A stretch of 64,000 nucleotides of DNA from NCBI RefSeq assembly GCF_018860545.1, contig NZ_JAHKPN010000052.1, positions 124,001 to 188,000 of the forward strand, read 5' to 3'. Source of the stretch: Winogradskyella psychrotolerans. GTDB taxonomy: Bacteria > Bacteroidota > Bacteroidia > Flavobacteriales > Flavobacteriaceae. The number at the start of each line of letters is the position of its first letter. The stretch's first letter is position 1. Under the pieces are notes generated by a model. That model was not told where the DNA came from. It saw nothing but the letters and a program-made list of their open reading frames with translations, and searched no databases. Shown here piece by piece: positions 8,323 through 17,869 of the stretch. A program made the translations under genes and the position numbers.

Positions 8323-9717
8323 TTACCTCTTCTTTCTTGTTGTTGGTATCCATTCAAACCAATTGAGATTAAATAGATTTTTAGCTTCGCCTTCGTAACA
8401 TAGATAAAGTTTATGTTTTCCTCGGATGCCATTTATTGTTGTTGAAATAGTTTTATAGTTATCCCATCCACCTGTCGCAGCTATAGGTATTGTACCAACA
8501 ATTGTGCCTTTAGGATCATTTAAGCGCAGAACAATACGACCTCCATCTTTTGGAGTTGCTACGCTTACCCGAAAAGGAAATGAATCAGCGCTATTACCAA
8601 AATCGATATCAGAATAGCTTGTCCAATCTCCATTAGAAATCTCTCCAAGTCCTTGACTCTTTTTACCATCTTTCTGGTCTTCTATTTTAATTCCTGACTG
8701 TTCTGTAAAGTCTTGAGCGTTATGCCGAATACTTCCATCTTCATTAGGCAGTATGTCTTTTGCAACTGTCTTTTTTCTTTTACGAGGAGGATAATTGGGT
8801 TTATTTATTTCCACACTTTCATCAAGGGTGTAAACAATGGGTTCTATGGTGCCATCTTCACGAAAATTCATTTTATCGAAACAAACCGAACGTTTATAAC
8901 GACTACCATGGTTAACATCTCCACGATGGTAAAATAAATACCATTGGTCATTAAACTCGATTGCTGATGTGTGGTTTGGAGATTCAGGGGAATTCGGTGC
9001 TAAGTCACCTTTGAAATCAGCATACTCTGGTAATGGCGAATCTGCCATCCAATATTTAGTGACACCTCCAACTCGTGCACTGAAATAATAAAGCCCTTCA
9101 CGCTTAAAAACATGGACTGCTTCATTGACCTTTTCTTCGCTTAAACGAATCCAAGGACCGTCTAATTCCACCATATTATCTTTTAGTTTGGCTCCCATAA
9201 TATGCGAACCTTGCTCTCCCAAATCTACCCAATGATCATTGCCATAAATATAAGCTTGCCCATCGTCATCGACGAAGACAGTTGGGTCAAAAATTGTCGT
9301 AAACTCATTGGTTACCGCAGATTCCCATGGTCCTGTAGGAGTACGACTTTTTGCTACGCCAACATAAGTAATATCACTTGGAAAGTACCAATAATACGAG
9401 CCATCTTTATAAGCCGCATCTGGCGCATTCATATTAGATTGCGCGTATTCAAATCCCTTGTCTAATTGAGGATCAAGCGAAACCCCATGATTAATCCAGG
9501 TTTTCATATCGGACGACTCAAGAATTACGTAATCTTTCATCGATTCATAATCAACGGCATCGGGTTGATCATGGGAACAATAGACATAAACCTTACCATT
9601 GAAAACCTCAGCTGCAGGATCGCATACATAAAGAAAATTAGCATCAGATTCTCTAAGTACAGGGTTTTGTGAAAAACCCAAATTCCAGATCATTAAAAAA
9701 AGCAAGAATGGTTTCAT
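8323..9717 (-). CDS. GH43-family glycosidase with C-terminal CBM6-like domain
   Basis: 464-residue secreted five-bladed beta-propeller. The three expected GH43 acids are identifiable: Asp33 in CDPAAEVF (general base), Asp144 in FDPTVFVDDDG (pKa modulator) and Glu199 in NEAVHVFKREG (general acid). Residues about 330-460 form a beta-sandwich of the CBM6 kind, with DFTEQSG near its start and NGDWTSYSDIDFG and FNLNWFEW later. Family members remove arabinose, xylose or galactose side chains, so this enzyme may debranch a mixed polysaccharide. Gap to the GH172 gene upstream is 33 bp. The subfamily cannot be assigned by eye. Confidence 0.85.
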   Translation of the reverse strand: MKPFLLFLMIWNLGFSQNPVLRESDANFLYVCDPAAEVFNGKVYVYCSHDQPDAVDYESMKDYVILESSDMKTWINHGVSLDPQLDKGFEYAQSNMNAPDAAYKDGSYYWYFPSDITYVGVAKSRTPTGPWESAVTNEFTTIFDPTVFVDDDGQAYIYGNDHWVDLGEQGSHIMGAKLKDNMVELDGPWIRLSEEKVNEAVHVFKREGLYYFSARVGGVTKYWMADSPLPEYADFKGDLAPNSPESPNHTSAIEFNDQWYLFYHRGDVNHGSRYKRSVCFDKMNFREDGTIEPIVYTLDESVEINKPNYPPRKRKKTVAKDILPNEDGSIRHNAQDFTEQSGIKIEDQKDGKKSQGLGEISNGDWTSYSDIDFGNSADSFPFRVSVATPKDGGRIVLRLNDPKGTIVGTIPIAATGGWDNYKTISTTINGIRGKHKLYLCYEGEAKNLFNLNWFEWIPTTRKKR

Positions 9718-9750
9718 GTTTTTATTTTTAACCTTTTAATTCACAAACGC

Positions 9751-11376
9751 TTAATGCGTAACTAATACGCCTTTTGGATCAGGAGTGCGATTTGATATCG
9801 TTTTACCATCACCATACCAATAAACGCCTACACCATAAGCCATTTCACAATCATTCCAACTCCAAACTTCCATATCGAGTTGAAGCGAACTTCCAAATGG
9901 CATAACATCTAAGGCACGCGTACGAGTTTCTGTACTATATCCTTTGGTATTTCGTTCACCTATATTTGTTTTTCTATTTAATTTATTATACTTATGACTA
10001 TATGGTTGTGCATGAAAAGGATGTTCGTAAAAATCAGTACTCATGCCTCCCCAAGAATAGCCATAATAATCTTCTGTACCTGTACCAAAAATAGAAGGAA
10101 AGTCTTCACCGTCTACCCATATTTTTTCATCTCCTTCTCCCCACCATTTTTCTACGGGATTCATAATAGTTAAAGCGTCTCCTACATAGACACCTCGTCC
10201 CTTTAGAGTTACATAATTCCAATCCGAAAAAGGACGAGTTGGAACAGGGTTTTGACCTCGCCACGCCGCATTAAAATACAAACTATTCTTATCCCACTTC
10301 CAATATCCAATAACGGTGTTTAGCTCAACATCAATAGATTGATGACTTAAGTTAAGTACCGATACTTTAGCAGATTTTTCATAAGGCATTACCCAACGAC
10401 TAGACATGGTGCCATCCTCGGAAACCGTTCTATACCATCCTTGAAATGGATTTAAACCAATTCCTGAACCAAAAAAATATCCTATAGGGCACCAAACAGT
10501 TTCTTTCCCATCAAACTCAATTTTAAGAATCACAGAACGTGTTATTAATGAATCTTTGTAGCTTCCTAGTTTCAAAGAAAGTGCCCGAAGTGCTGCATTG
10601 CCTTTAAGCAATACAATAGATTTTTCTTCTTTAGGCTTCAATGTTTGCGTTAAGTTAACTTTTTCACCCTCTGTTGGTATTTTTGGTTTTTTTAAAGCTT
10701 GGCAGACTTGTTTTATTTGGTTTTCGGCTTTATGGAAATCTTCCATTGTAAACGTTTTTACTTTTGTTCCTTTTGAATATTCTCTATATGTAAATTGATA
10801 AAAAAATGGACGTTCAGTCACTGTAATTTTACAACTTTTTGCATACGGAATTGGAAAGAATGAAACCGCTGATCGCAAAGATTTATGAGCCAATGGAAAA
10901 GGTATTAAACCTGTTCCATTAAATAAATTTAGCATATTCCCTTCTAGTGTTGGTTCTTTAGCTCCATCTAAATAAATCTTAATAATACTATTCGTTTCAA
11001 TTCTTTTAGTAGACCTAATAGGCATCCAAGTGCGCACAATTGCACCAGCTGATTGGTGATCCATTAGAACCCATTCTTTTTGGCCATTATTTTCTTCAAT
11101 TCTAATAAAATTATGGTCTATATCATTATTGTTTAAATCCTTATTAGTAAACCAGCCAATAGAATCATTAGGACTTACTGATGCCCGATTATAACTACTT
11201 TCTTGTTTTAAACGAAAATCTTTTTGAGGAAAACTTGCTATAACATCTCTATCAATCATTTCATTTAAGAGTGATGTCATGGTAATTTCCTTTTCTTTGG
11301 TATTATATGATGATAGTATAACCATCAGTAATATTACGTTTGAAAAGAAAACTATTTTTAGCAAATATTTTTTCAT
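9751..11376 (-). CDS. GH172-family (DUF2961) glycoside hydrolase
   Basis: 541-residue protein with an N-terminal hydrophobic export segment (about 5-23). GH172, formerly DUF2961, acts on alpha-linked furanosides or pyranosides such as D-fructofuranosides and D-arabinofuranosides. The family signature is clear: WWGEGDEKIWVDGE (411-424) followed by GTGTEDYYG (431-439). Glu414 and Glu435 are 21 residues apart, the same spacing I recall for the two catalytic glutamates of the characterised bifidobacterial enzyme. RALDVMPFGSSLQLDME near the C-terminus is also typical. The enzyme lies between a sulfatase (12-bp gap) and a GH43 (33-bp gap), so it probably removes a minor side-chain sugar. Confidence 0.85.
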   Translation of the reverse strand: MKKYLLKIVFFSNVILLMVILSSYNTKEKEITMTSLLNEMIDRDVIASFPQKDFRLKQESSYNRASVSPNDSIGWFTNKDLNNNDIDHNFIRIEENNGQKEWVLMDHQSAGAIVRTWMPIRSTKRIETNSIIKIYLDGAKEPTLEGNMLNLFNGTGLIPFPLAHKSLRSAVSFFPIPYAKSCKITVTERPFFYQFTYREYSKGTKVKTFTMEDFHKAENQIKQVCQALKKPKIPTEGEKVNLTQTLKPKEEKSIVLLKGNAALRALSLKLGSYKDSLITRSVILKIEFDGKETVWCPIGYFFGSGIGLNPFQGWYRTVSEDGTMSSRWVMPYEKSAKVSVLNLSHQSIDVELNTVIGYWKWDKNSLYFNAAWRGQNPVPTRPFSDWNYVTLKGRGVYVGDALTIMNPVEKWWGEGDEKIWVDGEDFPSIFGTGTEDYYGYSWGGMSTDFYEHPFHAQPYSHKYNKLNRKTNIGERNTKGYSTETRTRALDVMPFGSSLQLDMEVWSWNDCEMAYGVGVYWYGDGKTISNRTPDPKGVLVTH

Positions 11377-11388
11377 GATTTGTAATAT

Positions 11389-13005
11389 TTAATTTTGAGT
11401 ATTATTAGCAAAAGCAGCTTGCACCCAAGGAATATCGATTTTATCATTCTTTTGTAATTCACCAGGAGTACTTCTTCCATCATTAATTTGTTTAATTAAT
11501 AATTGTTTTAATTCCTCAACTTTCTCTGGATATTTTTCTGCTAAATTCACATGTTCTCCAACATCTGTTTTTAAATTATATAATATATTTTCTGGCAGGC
11601 CTTTTAACTTTTTTAAAGGTTTTCCCATAGCATTTAAGCCTGAACTTGGAGATACTATTAATTTCCAATCTCCTTTTCTTATGGCAAAAACACCTTCCTT
11701 ACTGTGATGAATGGTTGCCTCTCTATTATAGCCTTCTTCTTGAAGTAATAAAGGCAACATCGTATAACTATCTTCAGCTTCATTATCTTTTAAATCATAA
11801 TCAACAATATCTGCACAAGTAGCCATAAAATCTGTGGTACATATCGTTGCGTCTGAAATACTATTGGGCTGAATTTTTTCTGGCCATTTAATAATAAAAG
11901 GCACACGATGACCACCTTCTAAGTAACTTCCTTTGTTTCCACTATATATATAACTTGGATTGTGTCCTTTGGCTTTTAATACTCCATAATTTGCATTAGC
12001 AGCACAGCCATTATCACTTGTAAAAATTATAATTGTATTGTCTTCTTCCCCACTTTCTTTAACCGCTTTAAATATCTTTCCCATTAAATCGTCAATCATT
12101 AAAACAAAATCTGCATACGGATTTATGTTACTTTTTCCTTTCCATGGAGCAATAGGTAAAATAGGATTGTGTGGAGCCGGTAATGGTAAGTAAATAAAGT
12201 AAGGCTTGTCGTCTTTTGCGTTCTCTTGGATGTAAGAAACTGTTTTATCTACAAAGACAGGTAATACTTGGTCGTGTTTAAAATCATCAGAAATAGGTCC
12301 TTTTATCCAATAAGCGTATTTATTCTCATTTCTTTTTTGTTCAGATATACCAATTGGCCCCATGACCACTTTATCATTCTCTACATAAACAAAAGGAGGC
12401 ATATTTAACGATGCTGATAATAAATAAGAATAATCAAAACCTAAGTCCAAAGCTCCCTTTTTCAGCGGCTTAGAATAATCTAATTGTTCAATAGGGTATT
12501 TGTCTTTAATACCGGAGTAGTATTCTAATTCTTGACTACTATCTTTTAGCGCCCAATTTAACCCTAAATGCCATTTCCCAATATTTGCAGTTTTATATCC
12601 ATTTTGCTGTAATAAATCTGCTACGGTAAGTCGGTCGTCTTTTATAAGCATAGGTGATGTTCCCCATGTCACAAATTGTTTTAATGGTGTTCTCCAATTA
12701 TATCGACCAGTTAAAATCCCGTATCTAGTTGGCGTACAAACAGATGACGAAGTGTGTGCATCTGTAAACCGCATGCCTTGCGCAGCTAACTGGTCTAAAT
12801 GTGGAGTGTTAATTTTACCATTTTCGTTATAAACACTTAAATCTCCTATTCCTAAATCATCGGCTAGTATGTAGATGATATTAGGCTGCTTGTTTTCAGT
12901 AGACTTAGATTGAGCCAATCCATCAAACATGAAAATACTTATCAATAAAAAAGTGGCTATGTTTCTTAATTGACCACTCCTATTTTGTACTGAATATCTA
13001 AACAT
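11389..13005 (-). CDS. S1-family sulfatase with CTPTR motif
   Basis: 538-residue sulfatase with a secretory signal sequence at about 10-31 preceded by a basic N-terminus. Landmarks: ILADDLGIGDLSVY (46-59), maturation motif CTPTR (Cys90), GKWHLG and FTSDNGC. The second motif Ser of the common CSPSR is Thr here, still compatible with the CxPxR consensus. It is the first gene of the unit running to 3259, since a 233-bp gap containing a strong terminator lies upstream. It is the longest full-length sulfatase here lacking an appended beta-sandwich domain. Confidence 0.92.
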   Translation of the reverse strand: MFRYSVQNRSGQLRNIATFLLISIFMFDGLAQSKSTENKQPNIIYILADDLGIGDLSVYNENGKINTPHLDQLAAQGMRFTDAHTSSSVCTPTRYGILTGRYNWRTPLKQFVTWGTSPMLIKDDRLTVADLLQQNGYKTANIGKWHLGLNWALKDSSQELEYYSGIKDKYPIEQLDYSKPLKKGALDLGFDYSYLLSASLNMPPFVYVENDKVVMGPIGISEQKRNENKYAYWIKGPISDDFKHDQVLPVFVDKTVSYIQENAKDDKPYFIYLPLPAPHNPILPIAPWKGKSNINPYADFVLMIDDLMGKIFKAVKESGEEDNTIIIFTSDNGCAANANYGVLKAKGHNPSYIYSGNKGSYLEGGHRVPFIIKWPEKIQPNSISDATICTTDFMATCADIVDYDLKDNEAEDSYTMLPLLLQEEGYNREATIHHSKEGVFAIRKGDWKLIVSPSSGLNAMGKPLKKLKGLPENILYNLKTDVGEHVNLAEKYPEKVEELKQLLIKQINDGRSTPGELQKNDKIDIPWVQAAFANNTQN

Positions 13006-13174
13006 ATTTACAATGGATTAATAATTTGTATTTGAAGTCACTAGTTTAAAACCAATCACTGTTTTTCCTAGTAAGGATTTTTGGTAGCGTAATAATAAGG
13101 GCATCATTATTATGTGTCCAATTTATTTTTTTGTTTTTAATTACATACGTATTAAAAAGTTTTATAACTATAAT

Positions 13175-13217
13175 AAAGTAACATTCTCAGTGTAAATAAC
13201 GCTGAGGATGTTACTTT
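13175..13217 (-). terminator. Strong hairpin terminator after the TBDT/DUF285 unit
   Basis: A 16-bp stem with one G-U type mismatch: AAAGTAACATTCTCAG pairs with CTGAGGATGTTACTTT across an 11-nt loop. It begins 21 bp past the stop of the DUF285-repeat gene at 13239. On the minus strand the stem is followed by an AT-rich tract. It is the best intrinsic terminator in the window and marks the 3' end of the long unit starting near 34349. Confidence 0.7.
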
Positions 13218-13238
13218 TTAGATTATAAATAGGAACCA

Positions 13239-14657
13239 TTAAAAACCGAAACACCCTAATACAGGTAATTGATCTTCAGTTAATGCTGAATTTAGATCAA
13301 AATCAGAACAATCACTAACAAGACTCGTATCCCAACCTGATAAATCTTGACTGAAATTTGTAGCACCACTGAACATAGATGCCATACTTGAAGCAGAAGA
13401 AACGGTCCAACTCGAAATATCTTGATTAAATGTTGTTGCCTGAAAGAAACATTGGGCAAAACCAGTAACATTAGACACATCCCAACCGCTTATATCTCCA
13501 TCAAAAACAGTTGCTTGTCTAAACATTTGCCCCATACTAGTAACACTAGAAACATCCCAACTACTTATATCACCATTAAAAGCCTCTGCTCTTCTAAACA
13601 TTTGTCCCATATTCTCAACATTAGAAACATCCCAATTATTAAGATCTTGATTAAAAACTTGGGTATTAAAAAACATCCTATACAGCGTAGTCACTGAAGA
13701 AACATCCCATGTACTAATATCACCATTAAAAGCAAAACAATTTCTAAACGTTGAATGCATCGAGGTCACTTGAGAAACATTCCAACCACTTAAGTCGCCA
13801 TTAAAAGATTGTGCGTTATAAAACATTAAGTCCATATTGGTTGTACTTCCAATTAAAGGATTATCTGTTGCGGTAAACTCTACTAAATTATTACAACCTA
13901 AAAATACTCCTTGTTGACTTCCAAAGTACATATAACCCCATTTTTGCACATCCACAAATTTAGTGGCACTAGCTGAATTTTGGTCAAAATTAAACCCTTT
14001 AATCAAGCCTTTGATAGTAACGGTTTTTAAACCAGCATCTGCATACGTATGAATTGCATCTGGATCATCAAATGATGTTACTGCAACATCATCTGCTGGA
14101 TCTCCCGTATTCTCCCAATTTACTGTAAAATTATAGTCTGTATCATCACCAGCATATAATGGTAATTCAATGGTATCTCCTGCTTCAACTTGCCATGAAG
14201 TTATAAATTCAGAATCAGAGGTATCGATAATAATATCTACAAAAAAAGTACCTTCTTTAGCGATATCTTCAAGATATGCTATATAATTTACAGTAATTCG
14301 GTCGTAGTTAGCAGCATCAAAAGCATTAATATTATTTATAGTAATAACACCAGTACTACTTATATCCACAGCATTGTCTACAGATTGGTCTATAAGTTCA
14401 AATGTAAATCCATCTTGACTTGCTTCTTCTATAGTTGGGTCTACTAGGTTTTCTTCCGCGAGTAAATCAAACACGCCTTCTTCTAGTTCATCAGTAGCAA
14501 TTCTTCTTATAACACCTATATGATCTCCTTGTGTAGCTATTCCTGTTTGTGTGTAAATAGCATCACTATCAAGAATAATTGAATTTGTTGTAGGTATTTC
14601 AAGCTCGCAAGCCGTTAAACCTAAGCAAAAAAGCGAAAATATTATTTTTTTAAGCAT
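13239..14657 (-). CDS. BspA/DUF285-repeat surface lipoprotein, in the SusD position
   Basis: 472-residue lipoprotein (lipobox LTAC, Cys17). Residues about 60-160 contain a cadherin-like beta segment. Residues about 170-225 resemble a PKD-like domain (HTYADAGLKTVTIKG). Residues 285-459 are seven tandem 25-residue repeats of the BspA/DUF285 leucine-rich type, each of the form FNGDISxWDVSxVTxMxxMF. It lies 44 bp downstream of the TonB-dependent receptor gene, where a SusD glycan-binding lipoprotein would normally be, and it is followed by a strong terminator. No SusD motifs are visible. I infer a surface-exposed partner of the receptor, perhaps glycan-binding. Function is unproven. Confidence 0.8.
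   Translation of the reverse strand: MLKKIIFSLFCLGLTACELEIPTTNSIILDSDAIYTQTGIATQGDHIGVIRRIATDELEEGVFDLLAEENLVDPTIEEASQDGFTFELIDQSVDNAVDISSTGVITINNINAFDAANYDRITVNYIAYLEDIAKEGTFFVDIIIDTSDSEFITSWQVEAGDTIELPLYAGDDTDYNFTVNWENTGDPADDVAVTSFDDPDAIHTYADAGLKTVTIKGLIKGFNFDQNSASATKFVDVQKWGYMYFGSQQGVFLGCNNLVEFTATDNPLIGSTTNMDLMFYNAQSFNGDLSGWNVSQVTSMHSTFRNCFAFNGDISTWDVSSVTTLYRMFFNTQVFNQDLNNWDVSNVENMGQMFRRAEAFNGDISSWDVSSVTSMGQMFRQATVFDGDISGWDVSNVTGFAQCFFQATTFNQDISSWTVSSASSMASMFSGATNFSQDLSGWDTSLVSDCSDFDLNSALTEDQLPVLGCFGF
13281..13805 (-). repeat. Seven in-frame 75-bp tandem repeats (DUF285 units)
   Basis: Tandem coding repeats within the lipoprotein gene, each 75 bp (25 residues), seven units without gaps. 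Invariant or near-invariant positions are the leading Phe, the Asp at position 4, Trp at position 8, Val at positions 10 and 13, and Phe near position 20. The last two units are more diverged. The repeats are regular enough that copy-number change by recombination or slippage is plausible. Confidence 0.85.
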
Positions 14658-14701
14658 GTCTATATATGTTTAATTCGTAAATAAATTTCTATTTAATTTT
14701 T

Positions 14702-17700
14702 TTATAATCTAAATGTTACGCCCAATGTATATGCAGGTTGTACTGCAAAATAGGACGATAAATTCTCTGGGTCGTTATCTACATATCTTCTAGTATCTTC
14801 ACCTGTTAAATTAGTAACACTTGCATTTAGATTTATATGCTTACTAATATTATATTGAGCACTTAATCCAAATATTGCTTGTCCATTTGTATAATGCGTC
14901 TGATCTTGACCTATTAAACCTAGACCTGCAAGGCGGCTTAAATAATTACTTCTATACGACCCTGTAGCCCTAAAAGTAAATCCATATTTTTCGTAATATA
15001 AAATGGCTTTAGCACTATATTTTGATGTGCCTGGTAGACCTAGATCATAATCTATTCCATCTGCTGATACGAATTTACTTTCTGTATAGGTAAAGTTTGA
15101 AGAGAAACCGAAACCACTAGCAAAACCTGGTAAAAAAGTAAAATGTTGATTAAATCCAACTTCAAACCCATATACCTGTGCATTGGATACATTATTTACC
15201 GGTTGTCTGATATCAAACAAGCTATCTTCTAAACCTGGAGGTAAGTTAATACCTATTTCTTCTATGCCAGGAAATGGTTGCTGATACCTCCATATTACAC
15301 CTGCATAATTTCTAATATCTCTATAAAACCCACCTAGTGTAAAAATGCCTCCATTTTTACTATAATAACTTAGAGAGTTATTAAAGGACCAAGCAGTTCT
15401 AGGGACTAAATCGGCGTTTCCTGATATAATGGTGTTAAAATACTCATTGGGTGCATAGCTTTCAGATTCTGGGTTGAAGACTTCTGAATCTGGGTCTATA
15501 AATCTAATTGTATTATTAGGTAATAAATTTCTAACTCTCGGTCGTGTTAATTTTTTACTAGCAGTTATTCGATATTTTAATCTTTTAGTTAGATCTATTG
15601 TCCCATTAAAACTAGGTAAGAAGTTTAACGTGGAATTATCTGTAACAAGGTATTGAGAAAAACCAGTATCCTCTGTTTCCGTATCATCTACAGGGTCGTA
15701 ATAGGTAATTGTTGAAAATCCTGATGATGCATTATTATATTTAATAATTGATCCCGAAAATCTAAAAACAGCTTTACAACCAAAAATCTCTGTATTCAAC
15801 CTTAAATTTAAATACGCTTTAAGATTACCTTCTTTAATCTGATACGATCTACTTGGATTAAATCCAACGCTATCCTCGTCTCCTGGAATTTGTGAAAGCG
15901 GTTTATCAAAATTAAAAATTTCACCTCCATCATAAGACGCAAATTCTGGACCTGCATTCCATAGTGCTAAACCCGAACTCGCTAGCCAGTTATCTAAACC
16001 AGTACCTCCTTCTAAGAGCGTTACATCTGTTAAATTACCTTGAGAAATAAAATCTGCATAAACGTCTAATTGTTGAGCAGTAAGTCCAACAGTACCATCT
16101 TCTTTTACGTAAGTATTTGTGTTTATCGTAAATCGTCTAGACTCAGTATTACTATAATCATAACTTAAACCTGCAGATAGTCTAATTTTTTTACTTAATA
16201 CATAATCTGCATCTATTTTAGCCTGATATTTATAGCCTAAATTTTTGGTTACATTATAACCTATGTTTGGTGCAGCTCCAGTTAAGACATTACTATCATA
16301 TATATTAGGAAATCCATAAGAAAATTTTTCTCCGGTTAAATCTAAAAATAAATCTTCAGGATGAAATTCTTCGAAATCCTGATTATATACTATAGTTCCA
16401 CTATTTATAGTTTCTCCAACAAAATTAATACTAGAATAAGATACATCACCTGATAAGAATAATTTTTTATTTGGTCTATATTTAATGTTTAAACCACCTA
16501 AGCCACTTTTTGTAGTATTCCTAATTTGAGTTGTTCTACTTCTTATAGAATAACCAGCATCTGTAGCTCCTGCTACGTCAAAATATGATAACTGTCCTCC
16601 ATTAAACGCAATGGCATCTGGTGCCCATAATACGTGGTTCGTAACATCAGCATTATTAGTGGTAGTATATAGACCACTGTATATGGTTTGTAAAACATCC
16701 CTTTGAGAATCAGCTATAAGATTAGTGAATGTATAATCCAACATTATGTCTAATTTCTTATTGGGTTTATATTGAATTCCAAGTGATGTTGCAGTTCTTG
16801 TATTTATTCTTTTATTAATAGTATTACTATTTGTACCTGGCCCATAATATATACTATCAGTATCAGCAGTAAAAACATCAATCCCTTCATCATACACGCC
16901 ATTTTCATTTGAATCAATTGTAATACCTCTAAGCTGGTAATTTCCTAAAGAAGCTGAATTCTGAACCCTTATTTCTTCTGATTTTAAAAACGTACCAAAT
17001 GCTCCAATTTTATCAGTAATTTTACCTCCAAATGCCATTGAAGCTCTACTTCCTAATTCTGGTTTTTGCCCATTGGCTGTAGTTCTAGAAGATACCACTC
17101 CAAAATATTTTTTTCCTCCTTTGTAACGCATATCTAAAGGTTTAATCGTAGTAAAGTTTACATTGCCTCCAATACCACCAGTACTTCCTGCATCGCCAGT
17201 TTTACTAATAGTAGCACCACTAATAATTTCTGTTGGTAAAACATCTAAATTAAACTGTCTTAAATCACTATACCCATCAGTTCCTGCGGAAAGTGGAGAC
17301 CTTCCATTAATGGTTACCTCTACAAATTCTGGTCCTAAACCTTGTACAGAAATTCTATCACCAGTAGTTCCATCTACATTTCTTTCGATTTGAACTCCAG
17401 CAACTCGCTCTAAAGCATCTGCAGTATTATTATCTGAAAAACTACCGATATCTTCTGAAGTAATCGATTCAATGATATCATCGGAGTTTCTTTTATCTTT
17501 AATAGATTTTAATTGAGAGGCTCTTAATCCTATTGTAAGAACAACTTCATCTAATGCTTCACTTGATTGTTTCAAAACCACATTAATAGTGTCTGATTCT
17601 GAGACAGTAACATCTTTTGACTCTGTTCCCAAATATGAAAATGATATAACGTCACCTGTTGCTGCTTTAATTGTGAAATTTCCATCAAAATCGGCAACCG

Positions 17701-17845
17701 CACCTTTGCTTTTTGCTTTAATAATCAAGGTAGCACCAATTAATGGTTTACCTGTATCATCAGTTACGGTACCGGTTATTACCCTTTCTTGAGAAAAGGC
17801 AGATATCGATATCATAATTATAAAAGATATTATAATTTGTTTCAT
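14702..17845 (-). CDS. TonB-dependent outer-membrane receptor (Xanthomonas/Caulobacter-like type)
   Basis: 1047-residue outer-membrane receptor. Signal peptide to about 19, then a carboxypeptidase-D-like regulatory domain (GTVTDDTGKPLIGATL, about 24-40), a plug domain about 115-240, and a 22-strand barrel ending in an aromatic-rich C-terminus (VTFRL). The plug region has the pattern of the TIGR01782-type receptors: KRNSDDIIESITSEDIGSFS, then DNNTADALERVAGVQIER, and GGIGGNVNFTTIKPLD. These differ from classic SusC. It imports an oligosaccharide or other ligand using TonB energy. It is the only receptor in the window, and it is followed by the DUF285-repeat lipoprotein instead of SusD. Confidence 0.9.
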   Translation of the reverse strand: MKQIIISFIIMISISAFSQERVITGTVTDDTGKPLIGATLIIKAKSKGAVADFDGNFTIKAATGDVISFSYLGTESKDVTVSESDTINVVLKQSSEALDEVVLTIGLRASQLKSIKDKRNSDDIIESITSEDIGSFSDNNTADALERVAGVQIERNVDGTTGDRISVQGLGPEFVEVTINGRSPLSAGTDGYSDLRQFNLDVLPTEIISGATISKTGDAGSTGGIGGNVNFTTIKPLDMRYKGGKKYFGVVSSRTTANGQKPELGSRASMAFGGKITDKIGAFGTFLKSEEIRVQNSASLGNYQLRGITIDSNENGVYDEGIDVFTADTDSIYYGPGTNSNTINKRINTRTATSLGIQYKPNKKLDIMLDYTFTNLIADSQRDVLQTIYSGLYTTTNNADVTNHVLWAPDAIAFNGGQLSYFDVAGATDAGYSIRSRTTQIRNTTKSGLGGLNIKYRPNKKLFLSGDVSYSSINFVGETINSGTIVYNQDFEEFHPEDLFLDLTGEKFSYGFPNIYDSNVLTGAAPNIGYNVTKNLGYKYQAKIDADYVLSKKIRLSAGLSYDYSNTESRRFTINTNTYVKEDGTVGLTAQQLDVYADFISQGNLTDVTLLEGGTGLDNWLASSGLALWNAGPEFASYDGGEIFNFDKPLSQIPGDEDSVGFNPSRSYQIKEGNLKAYLNLRLNTEIFGCKAVFRFSGSIIKYNNASSGFSTITYYDPVDDTETEDTGFSQYLVTDNSTLNFLPSFNGTIDLTKRLKYRITASKKLTRPRVRNLLPNNTIRFIDPDSEVFNPESESYAPNEYFNTIISGNADLVPRTAWSFNNSLSYYSKNGGIFTLGGFYRDIRNYAGVIWRYQQPFPGIEEIGINLPPGLEDSLFDIRQPVNNVSNAQVYGFEVGFNQHFTFLPGFASGFGFSSNFTYTESKFVSADGIDYDLGLPGTSKYSAKAILYYEKYGFTFRATGSYRSNYLSRLAGLGLIGQDQTHYTNGQAIFGLSAQYNISKHINLNASVTNLTGEDTRRYVDNDPENLSSYFAVQPAYTLGVTFRL

Positions 17846-17869
17846 AATTGTTGGTTTTATAGAGTTAGT

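Noticed and set aside
13422-13697. Repetitive open frame opposite the DUF285 repeats
   Set aside because: It is the antisense shadow of the seven 75-bp coding repeats. It has no signal, start context or independent domain.
14702-17845. Classic SusC assignment for the receptor
   Set aside because: The plug motifs fit the Xanthomonas/Caulobacter-type receptor pattern better, and no SusD gene follows.
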